From contig JAOARC010000034.1 in assembly GCA_025210745.1 (NCBI GenBank), forward strand, positions 1-64,000: a stretch of 64,000 nucleotides of DNA. Direction: 5' to 3'. Under the pieces are notes generated by a model, which saw only the letters and a program-made list of their open reading frames with translations, ran no database searches and was not told the origin of the DNA. The position numbers were made by a program, and so were the translations under genes. Shown here piece by piece: positions 1 to 8,818 of this stretch. Each line of letters starts with the position of its first letter. Positions within the stretch are counted from its first letter, which is position 1. This stretch comes from Bacteriovoracaceae bacterium. Lineage in GTDB: Bacteria > Bdellovibrionota > Bacteriovoracia > Bacteriovoracales > Bacteriovoracaceae.

Positions 1-121
1 AAAGACTTGGTGTACAACTAAAGACCCTTCTATGTTGCAAAAGCATATTGATATCTTTATTTATTATTTTAATCAGATTTATCTTAAAGATGTAAGAACA
101 TAAGTTTAGTCGGTCAGTTAC

Positions 122-434
122 TGAAGTTTATTATTGGTAGGGGGATTAGTTCTTCCATTTTCAATTTGTGAAATATAGCTATCAGACTTATTGATAAGCG
201 TAGTAACAGCAAGCATTGAAAGCTTATTTTTGTGACGAAGTTTCATCACTGTCTAGTATGGCCCGCCATTTATCAAGTTATTCGAGCCAATTTTAGCCTT
301 TTTTTGTTTGTAATCTTCTTTTGTGTAACCTAATAATGGATTTCAGGATTATCTCCTGCAACTTTTTAACTTAATAATTAGTTCCGTTTTTTTAGATGAG
401 GTCCTTTCTGAGCATTCAAAACCATCTGAAGGCT
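122..434. repeat. Dispersed repeat copy 1 with truncated XRE gene
   Basis: Nearly identical to 16960-17494 but lacking one internal block. The left part (about 122-243) is antisense to the middle of an XRE regulator gene and encodes, on the minus strand, a remnant with the segment NKSDSYISQIENGR. The promoter and N-terminal part of that gene are missing, so it is dead. The sequence jumps at 238-244 (AAGTTTC) to a position 222 bp further along the intact copy. The whole first 648 bp holds no intact gene; bases 1-121 show nothing recognisable. Confidence 0.85.
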
Positions 435-456
435 CTTAATATTTGTAAAAAGTACA

Positions 457-476
457 TGATGCTTTATTGAGCATCA
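457..476 (+). promoter_or_regulatory. Leader hairpin upstream of secreted gene at 652
   Basis: Perfect 7 bp stem TGATGCT / AGCATCA with a 6-base loop. The equivalent hairpins at 9669-9688 and 17516-17535 read TGATGT / ACATCA, so both sides of the stem have changed together. A second short stem (TTGC / GCAA) follows. It lies in the 5' flank of a secreted-protein gene. Role unknown; a leader RNA structure or protein-binding palindrome are both possible. Confidence 0.5.
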
Positions 477-602
477 GTTTTATAATTGCGCTTTGTGCAA
501 TGCAGCAGTGTGAGATATATTAATTTTATAAATAATTAAAAGATAAGCTTAAAAACATACTTTATTGAAAAAAGTTAAAAGGTATAGAAATAAAAAATAA
601 AA

Positions 603-616
603 GTTATGAAAATAAC
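603..616. promoter_or_regulatory. Palindrome GTTAT-N4-ATAAC before gene at 652
   Basis: GTTATGAAAATAAC is an inverted repeat with a 4-base centre, 33 bp upstream of the ribosome binding site of the next gene. The identical 14-mer recurs at 10902-10915 and a degenerate form at 4794-4807, each time inside the same repeated leader block. An operator is a reasonable inference. Confidence 0.4.
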
Positions 617-651
617 ATCAGTTAATTGACCATAAAATTGGAGGTATCATG

Positions 652-1332
652 ATGAGACAGATATTAATTGGGGCTTTAGCCCTTGGAAGCATTTGTTCTT
701 TTGGACAAAGTAATGAAAGTGGCAATAATCCTTTAAATCATCAACTTGGAAAAACTTGCTTACTAATGGATGCCGTAAAGGCAGAAATTCGTACTGGCTA
801 TGGCACTGTAAAGTTTAACAGCAAGCAGAAAAGAGCAATTCTAGATAAAGGTTACAGTCTGATTGAGATTAAGGGAAGACAAGGGACTTCTAGGTACCTT
901 CGTAATGTCGATAGAAAATTCAGAAAGTATGATGGAAAGTTGTTTTTAACACTAGAAAGATTCAGCTCAGATAACTCATACCTTGATAATAGTTGCTCTT
1001 TTCCCGAATCTTGCACAAACCATAGCAATAGTTTAGTTCTTCATGGAACAGCTAGAGGTAAAACTATAGTTAAAGAATTTGGTGCTGTCTACTCTCAAAA
1101 CAAAGTGGCTGAAGTAAACGAAGCAAATCAGAGAGTTCTTGATAAAATTCAAGAATTGCAAAAAGAAGCAAGTGATCAAGCGACAGTTATTTCTAGGCAT
1201 AAAGCTATTTCTCGGGAAATAAAATCGCTTAGAAACTCCTATGATAGTAGCCTTGATGATGTTTCTCAGGTTAAAGCTAGCTGGTTAGACAAACTGGTAA
1301 CTGACCTACCAAGCTGTGAAGAAATTTATTAA
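652..1332 (+). CDS. Small secreted protein, unknown function (226 aa)
   Basis: Not a recognised family. The N-terminus is a Sec signal peptide (MRQILIGALALGS, cleavage likely after residue about 18). The mature part contains Cys residues in TCLLMD, NSCSFPESC and LPSCEEIY, so disulfides are likely. Residues about 155-205 look helical and charged. Two adjacent ATGs exist (649, 652); the second is 7 bp from the GGAGG and is preferred. The signal peptide resembles those of the proteins at 9813 and 10410, and its leader is shared with those genes, which suggests a paralogous expression cassette. Periplasmic or exported. Confidence 0.75.
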   Translation: MRQILIGALALGSICSFGQSNESGNNPLNHQLGKTCLLMDAVKAEIRTGYGTVKFNSKQKRAILDKGYSLIEIKGRQGTSRYLRNVDRKFRKYDGKLFLTLERFSSDNSYLDNSCSFPESCTNHSNSLVLHGTARGKTIVKEFGAVYSQNKVAEVNEANQRVLDKIQELQKEASDQATVISRHKAISREIKSLRNSYDSSLDDVSQVKASWLDKLVTDLPSCEEIY

Positions 1333-1349
1333 CCTCTAGTTAAATAATC

Positions 1350-1376
1350 AAGTCCTAGTCATCAAAGCTAGGACTT
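1350..1376 (+). terminator. Hairpin after secreted gene
   Basis: Nine-base perfect stem AAGTCCTAG / CTAGGACTT with a 9-base loop, 17 bp after the stop codon at 1332. No T-run follows, so termination is uncertain. A related hairpin (AGTCCC...GGGACT) follows the secreted gene ending at 10754. The remaining gap up to 1596 shows nothing else clear. Confidence 0.45.
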
Positions 1377-1596
1377 AATGAACAAAATGGAATCTGTTCA
1401 CTAAACCTCAAGGATTTTGAGTAATCTTACAAAGATAAAGAAATTGTGAGCATGGTGCTTACAGAAAATATTAGAAAAATGAGTGTGGTAACGTACTTAT
1501 ATTAAAAATTGGTATGCAGTGAAAAAAGAGATCTAGTATCTCAATTTTAATGCAGTCTCAATTTTATGTAATGAGACTTTGATAAAGGTTTAGAGC

Positions 1597-3000
1597 ATGA
1601 GAATAATTTTATACTTTATTTTGTTGATTGCATCTATTGGTCAACGAGGGCAAGCTCAAGATCACTGTAGCTGCTTTAAGTTTAAATTTAAAAATGGTGG
1701 GGCAGTAGTTGCCGGATATAGGAGGTGTAACTTAAGTGAAGTTGTAATTCCCTCGGAATACGATGGCTTTGTTGTAAAGGCCATTGATGATTACGCATTT
1801 TATGAAGCTTTTAAAGATAGACAAATAATTAGATCAGTGGTTATTCCTGACAGTGTTGAGAGAATTGGGTTTCGTGCTTTTGCTAATAATTCAATAAAAA
1901 AGTTATCTATTGGTAAAAATGTTAAGTATATTGGGGAAGAAGCATTTAGAGAAAATCATATAGAGGAGCTTTCATTGCCACAAAGCCTTGAGAGCGTTGA
2001 CAGTCATGCATTCTTCGATAACAAAATTGTTAGTCTCAATATGAATGAAGGTCTCAAGACGATTGGAGAATATGCCTTTTCGAAGAATAATCTTTTGCAT
2101 GTTACTATGCCAAATTCTGTTGAGGTAATTCAAGATTATGCATTTTCAGAGAATGAATTGGTTGAAGTAGAGCTTACTAGTGGGTTAAAGGCTATAAATA
2201 AAGGTGCTTTTTATAAAAATGAAATTGAAGAAGTAAGAATACCCGAAAATGTTAAAAAAATTGGTACGTTTGCTTTTTATTGGAATCGCTTAAAGCTTGT
2301 AAAGATACCCAGGACGTTAATGTATATTGGAGATAATGCATTTTCAGCGAATGAAATTACTCGTGTGTCATTTTTAGATCATCAGGAACCTTCTGATGAT
2401 CATGTAGCTGGAGGGAAAATTGGTGAGGGAGCATTTGAGGGTAATGAAATCGTAGATATAGCTATTCCTGACGGGATTTCGATTATTGGAAAATCAGCAT
2501 TTGCCGAGAACAAAATTGAACATGTAGTTTTACCGAGCAATATATCACGCATTGGTGAAAGTGCATTTAAGATGAACTTGCTACGTTCCATTGAACTCCC
2601 ATCAACATTAAGAGTGATTGGAGATGAAGCTTTTGAAGATAATAAACTAACTTCAATTACTTTGCCTTTTGGTTTAACAAGTATTGGAGCTTATGCATTT
2701 AGTATTAACTATATTAAAAAACTTGTAATCCCTAAGGGGGTTATCAATATGGGCTTTATGGCATTTGCTTCAAATAATTTGGAGTCAGTTATTATCCCTA
2801 GCACTGTTGTTAAAATTGAATATGGAACGTTCAAAGACAATAAAATACTCTCACTTGATTTGCCGAAGTCTGTAAAGTGGATATCTAAGAATGCTTTTAC
2901 TGAAAACAAAATTCGTGGAGATTTATATTTCGATCAAGATGTACATATTGAAAATGATGCTTTTGATAGTTCTGTAAGGATACATCGACAACCAAGATAG
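1597..3000 (+). CDS. Secreted BspA-type leucine-rich repeat protein 1
   Basis: 467 aa. A Sec signal peptide (residues 1-20, ending GQAQ) is followed by a short Cys-containing N-terminal cap (HCSCFKFKF) and then about 17 repeats of 22-23 residues of LRR_5/BspA type, pattern I..V.IP..V..IG..AF..N.I. Such solenoids are known from surface adhesins of Bacteroidetes, spirochaetes and Trichomonas; ligand binding at the cell surface or outside is the inferred role. No membrane anchor or C-terminal sorting domain is visible. First of four related genes in a row; 32 bp separate it from the next. Confidence 0.85.
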   Translation: MRIILYFILLIASIGQRGQAQDHCSCFKFKFKNGGAVVAGYRRCNLSEVVIPSEYDGFVVKAIDDYAFYEAFKDRQIIRSVVIPDSVERIGFRAFANNSIKKLSIGKNVKYIGEEAFRENHIEELSLPQSLESVDSHAFFDNKIVSLNMNEGLKTIGEYAFSKNNLLHVTMPNSVEVIQDYAFSENELVEVELTSGLKAINKGAFYKNEIEEVRIPENVKKIGTFAFYWNRLKLVKIPRTLMYIGDNAFSANEITRVSFLDHQEPSDDHVAGGKIGEGAFEGNEIVDIAIPDGISIIGKSAFAENKIEHVVLPSNISRIGESAFKMNLLRSIELPSTLRVIGDEAFEDNKLTSITLPFGLTSIGAYAFSINYIKKLVIPKGVINMGFMAFASNNLESVIIPSTVVKIEYGTFKDNKILSLDLPKSVKWISKNAFTENKIRGDLYFDQDVHIENDAFDSSVRIHRQPR

Positions 3001-3032
3001 GAATTATAGGCTTTAAGGCTTAGGAGATATTT

Positions 3033-4622
3033 ATGAATAAATTACTATTGTTGAATGCTTTGTTATTGATAACTACTGGAGCGAGTGCAAGATCTAAATG
3101 CTTTGATTATAAAATTGAAAACTCAGAGGCAGTAATTACAAATTATAAATGTAGCAATAAGCAAGTTTTCGTTCCGAGCTACATAAGGCATCGCTTAAAA
3201 AAGTTCTCTGTGACAAAGATTGGAAAAAGGGCTTTTTCTGCTAATGGTCGTGACCCCTTGACTTCGATACAATTACCTCAGAGTATTAAGAGTATTGGTC
3301 CTCGTGCCTTTGAATACAATCAAATCTCATCATTAACTCTGCCGAAAAATTTAGAGCATATCGGATATGAAGCTTTTCAATACAATCAAATCTCATCATT
3401 AATTATGCCGAAAAACTTAGAGTATATCGGAGAAGGAGCTTTTCAATACAATCAAATCTCATCATTAGTTATGCCGAAAAACTTAGAGCATATCGGATCT
3501 GAAGCTTTTCTTGATAACCTATTAACTTCAATTAATATACCAAATACAGTGAATTATATTGGTAAAGGTGCCTTTAAGAGCAATAAATTGGAGTTTGTTG
3601 CTTTACCTGAAGGTATATCCAAAATTGAAGATGAAGTTTTTCATGATAACAAGCTTAAGGAGATAAAGTTACCTCAAACTATTAAATCTATAGGTTACAA
3701 AGCATTTAAAAAAAATTTACTTTTGGCTTTAGAGTTGCCAAATGAAATTTCTTTCATTGGTAAACGTGCGTTTGCAGATAATAAGTTAAGCGAGATTTCA
3801 ATACCAGATTCAATGAATAGTATTCAGACATGTGTATTTGCTAACAATGAAATCCATTCTATTCATTTTGGCGACAATATTACAGATATCGGTGCTTGTG
3901 CTTTTGCTGGGAACAACTTAAGTTATATTGATCTGCCTTTAAAATTGATATCTATTGGTGATCATGCATTCGCAGAAAATAAATTGAAAAAGATGATTCT
4001 TCCATCTTCATTAACTTCTTTGGGAAGCTCGGCATTTAAGAATAATGAAATTGATCAATTAATAATACCCAATAAATTCGATAAAATTCAAGCTGGAGTC
4101 TTTGCATACAATAGACTAAAATCTGTCATAATCCCTAGTAATGTAACAGTAATTGATAGCGATGCCTTTTCTAATAATAATCTAGAAGAAGTTCATTTAG
4201 GGATGAATGTTATTTCTATTGGTGAATCAGCATTTGCAAACAATAATATTAAATCTATTCTCTTACCTGAAAAACTCGTAGAAATTAAGGATGGAGCCTT
4301 TTCTAATAATTTCTTGAGTAGCATAGTAATCCCAAAAGGAGTAGAGGAAATTGGGGAATATTCGTTTCATAAAAATAATCTAAAGGAGATTTCTATACCA
4401 GACTCAGAAGTAGACCTTCATATAGGAGAGTACGCATTTTATAAGAATAATATGGAGTACATTCTTTTACCGCCAAGGGTTCGGTTTGTTGAAGAATGTG
4501 CTTTTTCTAGGACCCCTCTTCAGTCTGTAGAGATTAGTCAGGGGACCAGCACCTATAGTGATAGTGATTATGGAGTATGCAATTCATTTGATAGAGGTAC
4601 TCAGTTGAATTGGTATCCATAA
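3033..4622 (+). CDS. Secreted BspA-type leucine-rich repeat protein 2
   Basis: 529 aa, with signal peptide MNKLLLLNALLLITTGASA and the same cap layout as its neighbours (KCFDY...NYKCSNKQVFVP), then about 20 LRR_5 repeats of the form LPKNLEHIGYEAFQYNQISS. Residues about 95-160 are encoded by three nearly identical 66 bp units (3315-3512), a sign of recent in-frame expansion. A GGAGATATTT ribosome site lies just upstream of the ATG. No anchor is seen. Probably transcribed with the gene before it. The function is inferred from the fold only: a secreted binding or adhesion protein. Confidence 0.85.
   Translation: MNKLLLLNALLLITTGASARSKCFDYKIENSEAVITNYKCSNKQVFVPSYIRHRLKKFSVTKIGKRAFSANGRDPLTSIQLPQSIKSIGPRAFEYNQISSLTLPKNLEHIGYEAFQYNQISSLIMPKNLEYIGEGAFQYNQISSLVMPKNLEHIGSEAFLDNLLTSINIPNTVNYIGKGAFKSNKLEFVALPEGISKIEDEVFHDNKLKEIKLPQTIKSIGYKAFKKNLLLALELPNEISFIGKRAFADNKLSEISIPDSMNSIQTCVFANNEIHSIHFGDNITDIGACAFAGNNLSYIDLPLKLISIGDHAFAENKLKKMILPSSLTSLGSSAFKNNEIDQLIIPNKFDKIQAGVFAYNRLKSVIIPSNVTVIDSDAFSNNNLEEVHLGMNVISIGESAFANNNIKSILLPEKLVEIKDGAFSNNFLSSIVIPKGVEEIGEYSFHKNNLKEISIPDSEVDLHIGEYAFYKNNMEYILLPPRVRFVEECAFSRTPLQSVEISQGTSTYSDSDYGVCNSFDRGTQLNWYP
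3315..3512 (+). repeat. Three tandem 66 bp repeats in LRR gene 2
   Basis: Units begin at 3315, 3381 and 3447 (each TACAATCAAATCTCATCATT) and differ at only a few bases. Each encodes one 22-residue leucine-rich repeat, so gain or loss of units keeps the reading frame. Confidence 0.9.
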
Positions 4623-4722
4623 TAAAGTATTTTGTTTGGTAGTGTATGGATTTTTAGTAAAAATAAGAATAAAAAGTCAGAATTCACAAAGGCACTGATT
4701 TTTAAAATAAGTAAGAAAATAG

Positions 4723-4811
4723 TCAATAAAACTTGGTTTAAAAATTAGGCTTTAATGAAGAAAGAAATAAAGACAAGGAAATAAAATATTAGCGTTATAA
4801 GAATGACATTA
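4723..4811 (+). repeat. Orphan copy of the secreted-gene leader
   Basis: Aligns over 89 bp with 10832-10919 (TCAATAAA, GGTTTAAAAAT, AGAAATAAA blocks) and more distantly with 546-617. It includes a degenerate form of the GTTAT-N4-ATAAC palindrome at 4794-4807. It leads only into a broken signal-peptide start at 4842, so it appears to be a relic of a lost secreted-protein gene in the 4623-4951 gap. Confidence 0.65.
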
Positions 4812-4841
4812 GATTTATGAGTGAAAACTCAGGAATAAATT

Positions 4842-4890
4842 ATGAAGAAATGATTAGTTGGATTATTAGCATTACTAATGATAAAAGATG
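4842..4890 (+). pseudogene. Relic of a small secreted-protein gene
   Basis: AGGAATAAATT then ATG AAG AAA TGA, followed in frame by codons for LVGLLALLMIK, then a stop. The residues match the signal peptide of the gene at 9813 (MKKLLIGLLALG) except that the fourth codon is TGA. Nothing recognisable follows. It sits just behind the orphan leader repeat. Confidence 0.6.
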
Positions 4891-4951
4891 TGTAGTTTTA
4901 ATTTAAGAAATATTGTAAATAGATAAAGTCCATATTAGGCAAGGATATATT

Positions 4952-6205
4952 TTGAAGCTAGTACTTATATTAAATTTCGTGATTTTAACATTCCACATAC
5001 ATGCAAAAACTCCTATGAGCTGTTTTGAGTGGAGAACATACAAAGGGACTGTTTATAATATTGATATAGATGGGATGGTTGTCACGGGACTGAAAAAAAA
5101 TTGTAATCAAAAAAGCATACAAATTCCAAAAAATATTCATAATATACCAGTTGAAGCCGTTCTGCCTTATTGCTTTGCTGACTATGAGTCATGTAAATCG
5201 GGAGGGTTCTCAGGTCGAAACTTAAAATCAGTTAGTATACCTGAGGGGGTGAAAATTGTTGGAAAGAATACTTTTTATGATAATAAGATTACTTCTTTGA
5301 TTATACCTCAAACTCTTAGATATATTGGCTCTAGGGCATTTAATAAAAACTATCTGTCAAAAATTAAGCTCCCAACATCTCTTGAAAGTATAGGATATGG
5401 TGCATTTGCGAGTAATCGTATAAAGCATCTAGCAGTTCCTAATTCGGTGAGGTTAATCTCTGGTTCTGCTTTTTTTAAAAATAATCTTTTTTCAGTCTCA
5501 ATTGGAGATGGGGTTGAGGAAATTGGTCGAAATGCATTTTATGAAAATAAAATATCAACTCTGGTTTTAGGTCGGAATATTAAGATTATCGGTGCAAATG
5601 CTTTTAGTAATAATTTAATAAGAGATATAAAGTTTCCTCGTAGCATAGAGGAGATAGAGTCGAATGCGTTTTATAATAATCAACTGAGATCGGTTGAAAT
5701 TGTAGGTAAAATAAAAAAGATTGAAGGCTATGCATTTAGTGGGAATAAAATTACCAAGCTCATTTTAGGTGAAAACTTAGAACGTATTGGCAGAGCAGCA
5801 TTTAGGGATAATCAAATTGTTGAAATTATAATTCCTAAAAGTGTTAACTCTGTTGGAGATGAAGCCTTTCGTTATAATAAGTTAGAATTCATAACGATTG
5901 CTGGAGCTCGAACGATCGGTGACTGGGCATTTGCAGACAACGGTTTCTTGGAGCTAACCTTGAAAGAAGGCGTTAAAGATGTCGGTTACAGAGCATTCGC
6001 AGGACATAGATTGAGTTCGCTGGTAATCCCCGACCACTTGTATGAAATAAGCTTCGCTGGCATTCCACAGTCCTGTGGGTCTGATCAGACCTTAGAAAAG
6101 GTAAGTATTTCATATGATTTTTATGAGTTAAATAAAGATTATTTGTATGAGATTTTTGGATGTTATAACATAAAGTTTCACATTAGGGATAGGAATTCAA
6201 AATGA
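4952..6205 (+). CDS. Secreted BspA-type leucine-rich repeat protein 3
   Basis: 417 aa, starting at a TTG placed 6 bp after AAGGA. Signal peptide of about 18 residues (ending HIHA), then the cap motif KTPMSCFEW found in similar form in the next gene (AQTPESCFD), then about 14 LRR_5 repeats. The C-terminal 50 residues depart from the repeat pattern and carry a Cys pair (SCGSD, FGCYN), probably a capping unit. It overlaps the next gene by ATGA, so the two are translationally coupled. Predicted secreted; ligand unknown. Confidence 0.85.
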   Translation: MKLVLILNFVILTFHIHAKTPMSCFEWRTYKGTVYNIDIDGMVVTGLKKNCNQKSIQIPKNIHNIPVEAVLPYCFADYESCKSGGFSGRNLKSVSIPEGVKIVGKNTFYDNKITSLIIPQTLRYIGSRAFNKNYLSKIKLPTSLESIGYGAFASNRIKHLAVPNSVRLISGSAFFKNNLFSVSIGDGVEEIGRNAFYENKISTLVLGRNIKIIGANAFSNNLIRDIKFPRSIEEIESNAFYNNQLRSVEIVGKIKKIEGYAFSGNKITKLILGENLERIGRAAFRDNQIVEIIIPKSVNSVGDEAFRYNKLEFITIAGARTIGDWAFADNGFLELTLKEGVKDVGYRAFAGHRLSSLVIPDHLYEISFAGIPQSCGSDQTLEKVSISYDFYELNKDYLYEIFGCYNIKFHIRDRNSK

Positions 6206-8697
6206 GATATGTTTTATTATTATGTTTATTTGTATTAAATTTAGCATTTGCCCAAACTCCTGAGAGTTGTTTTGATGTTGCATCTACTGATAATTTTTGT
6301 GAAATAAAAATTGTTAATTACAAATGTGAAGATGTTAATGTTGAAATACCTAAAACAATACTTAATTGTGATGTTGTGGGGATCGGTAGTGGTGCTTTTA
6401 GAGAAAAGAAATTGAAAAGCATATCTATTCCAAACTCTATAGTTGAAATTGAAGGATATGCTTTTTATAAAAATAGTATTGAAGAGGTCTTGATTCCTGA
6501 TTCAGTAAAAGTCATTGGAGAGGGTGCTTTTGGAGAAAATAAATTAAATTATGTAAAACTTCCTAAAACTTTAGAAATAATAGCAGGTTATGCTTTTGCC
6601 AAAAATAATTTAGTTCAAATTGATTTTCCTGATACATTGAAGATTATAGAATACAGTGCATTTATAGAGAATCAAATTAGTATTCTTAAGTTACCTCGTA
6701 GCTTTGAAGTTGTTGGTGAGAATGCTTTTTTTATGAATGAGATTACTGAGCTGTACCTGTCAGAATCAACTAAGAAAATTTCTAGTTACGCCTTTGGAAA
6801 TAATAAAATCTCAAAACTGAATCTACCTGAAGGACTTGAATCAATCGGTGCAATGGCATTTGCAAATAACTTAATAGTGGACCTTGTCTTACCGCTGTCT
6901 TTGAAAGAGATTGGATCCAGAGCTTTTAAGAATAATAAAATCTCAAAGCTGAATCTACCTGAAGGACTTGAATCAATCGGTGCATGGGCATTTGCAAATA
7001 ACTTAATAGTGGACCTTGTCTTACCGCTGTCTTTGAAAGAGATTAAAGCCGGAACCTTTGAGAATAATAGAATCTCAAAACTGAATCTACCTGAAGAGCT
7101 TGAATCAATCGATGCAGAGGCCTTTAAAAATAACTTAATAGCGGATCTTGTCTTACCACTGTCTTTGAAAGAGATTGAAAACAGCGCATTTGAGAATAAC
7201 TCTTTAGTTTATTTACGTATACCTGACAGTATTGAATATATTGGTCATAAAGCTTTTTCTGGCAATAAAATTGTTGAGATCATTGCTTCTAAAGATGTTA
7301 TTATTTCAAGTAGAGCATTCAGTAATCAGCTAGATAGTAGTGGGACTCTTGTCATACCAGAGGGCGTGACAGAATTAGAAACGGTTAAAGTTTCAAAGTT
7401 AGTTAAGAAAATTCTTATACCAGATTCAGTTATACAAATCGGATATGAGTGCTTTAAGGATCTTGGGACGCGTAGTAGTGTCAAGCAGATTAATCTACCA
7501 CCGCACCTCAAAGTGATTGATTCACTTGCTTTTGAAGGGGCTGGTTTTAAGAGTATTACTTTGCCCGAGGGATTAGAAAAAGTCGGCTACAGAGCTTTTT
7601 ATAATAATAAAATAACTGAACTCTCTATTCCAAACTCAGTGAAAAAAATTGGAAAAGAAGCATTTTGGTCAAACCCTTTGAAGGTTATTCATGCCTTACC
7701 AGGGGTTAAAATTTCTACTGATGCTTTTAGTTATACTGTTTCAGAAAAGAGTCATAAGCTTTTACCTCTAGGATTAACTCATATTGGTGAGATCTATATT
7801 TCTCATGGCGTGGAAAAAATTATTTTTCCTCATTCGGTTACACATATTGAGGATAATGCATTTAAGGGAAGATACTTTCTTAGTTCAATTGAGCTTTCTA
7901 AGTCGACAACTTATATTGGACCTAGTGCTTTCCAGGAAGCAGGCTTGACCTCAATCGAAATACCGAATTCAGTCGTTTTTATCGGGGCTAATGCATTTAC
8001 AGGTAATATGTTAGCTGATGTTGTTATTCCAGACTCAGTTGTTGAAATTGGTGAAAGTGCTTTCTCTAGAAATAAGATAAAATCAATTCGACTATCAAGT
8101 TTAATGACACATATACCATATGGGTTATTTTCTCTCAACAAATTAGCAAAGGTTATTATTCCATCAACAGTCGATAATATTGGGGAAAGGTCATTTTTTG
8201 GAAATGATATTACAAATGTTGAAATACCTAATTCTGTTAAAATTATTGGAGAATCTGCTTTTGCTTCAAATGAATTAACATCATTACATCTTCCAGACTC
8301 TGTTGTTGAAGTTCATACAGATGCTTTTAGTAGTAATAAGCTTACTTCAATTAGATTATCCAATTCAATGAAAAAAATATCGGTGCGTGCTTTTGGCACC
8401 AACAATCTAACTTCAATCAATATTCCGGACTCTGTGACTGAAATTGATGATAGTGCATTTGAATATAATCAAATTACAAGCATTGTAATTCCTAGGACCG
8501 TCACTAAAATTGGTAGCTTTATTATTGACAGTGATGATCTAACTAGTATTAAAATTCACTCTAATGTTCGCCTAGATAAGTATTCATTTGATTATAATTT
8601 TTATGAAAAATATTATGGTACTCGTAAAAGAAGAAGGGCTGGTTCTTACTACTTAGATCAAAGTGATTATTTTAATAAACACTGGGTTAAGTACTAA
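6202..8697 (+). CDS. Secreted BspA-type leucine-rich repeat protein 4 (831 aa)
   Basis: The largest of the four paralogues. Signal peptide MRYVLLLCLFVLNLAFA, cap SCFD...NFCEIKIVNYKCEDV, then about 32 LRR_5 repeats. Residues about 202-333 are encoded by three 132 bp tandem units (6805-7200), each a pair of repeats (ISKLNLPEGLESIG plus LIVDLVLPLSLKEI). Some repeats (about residues 350-410 and 500-550) are irregular. The C-terminus is basic and aromatic (KRRRAGSYYLDQSDYF), unlike a repeat. No anchor found. Coupled to the preceding gene by a 4 bp overlap. Confidence 0.86.
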   Translation: MRYVLLLCLFVLNLAFAQTPESCFDVASTDNFCEIKIVNYKCEDVNVEIPKTILNCDVVGIGSGAFREKKLKSISIPNSIVEIEGYAFYKNSIEEVLIPDSVKVIGEGAFGENKLNYVKLPKTLEIIAGYAFAKNNLVQIDFPDTLKIIEYSAFIENQISILKLPRSFEVVGENAFFMNEITELYLSESTKKISSYAFGNNKISKLNLPEGLESIGAMAFANNLIVDLVLPLSLKEIGSRAFKNNKISKLNLPEGLESIGAWAFANNLIVDLVLPLSLKEIKAGTFENNRISKLNLPEELESIDAEAFKNNLIADLVLPLSLKEIENSAFENNSLVYLRIPDSIEYIGHKAFSGNKIVEIIASKDVIISSRAFSNQLDSSGTLVIPEGVTELETVKVSKLVKKILIPDSVIQIGYECFKDLGTRSSVKQINLPPHLKVIDSLAFEGAGFKSITLPEGLEKVGYRAFYNNKITELSIPNSVKKIGKEAFWSNPLKVIHALPGVKISTDAFSYTVSEKSHKLLPLGLTHIGEIYISHGVEKIIFPHSVTHIEDNAFKGRYFLSSIELSKSTTYIGPSAFQEAGLTSIEIPNSVVFIGANAFTGNMLADVVIPDSVVEIGESAFSRNKIKSIRLSSLMTHIPYGLFSLNKLAKVIIPSTVDNIGERSFFGNDITNVEIPNSVKIIGESAFASNELTSLHLPDSVVEVHTDAFSSNKLTSIRLSNSMKKISVRAFGTNNLTSINIPDSVTEIDDSAFEYNQITSIVIPRTVTKIGSFIIDSDDLTSIKIHSNVRLDKYSFDYNFYEKYYGTRKRRRAGSYYLDQSDYFNKHWVKY
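6805..7200 (+). repeat. Three tandem 132 bp repeats in LRR gene 4
   Basis: Units begin at 6805, 6937 and 7069. The first two are almost identical and the third has diverged. 132 bp equals 44 codons, two leucine-rich repeats, so copy-number change would be in frame. Confidence 0.9.
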
Positions 8698-8818
8698 TTT
8701 GCTCGAAATTACCAAAAAATATCTCGACTTTTAAAATTGTACTCCATATCTTTTTTATTGAATGTGCTCGGGATCTTTACAGATTCCTTGGCTCTTTTCA
8801 TTTTCCTTTAGCTAAGCT

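Noticed and set aside
2400..2909. Open frames of 63 and 66 codons on the minus strand inside LRR gene 1, and similar ones at 7326-7511 and 7911-8141
   Set aside because: They are antisense shadows of the leucine-rich repeats; the repeated codon pattern keeps the opposite frame open. No ribosome sites and no protein-like composition of their own.
3315..7200. Regularly spaced repeats that could suggest a CRISPR array
   Set aside because: Period and content are those of in-frame coding LRR units with no spacers; no cas genes are present.
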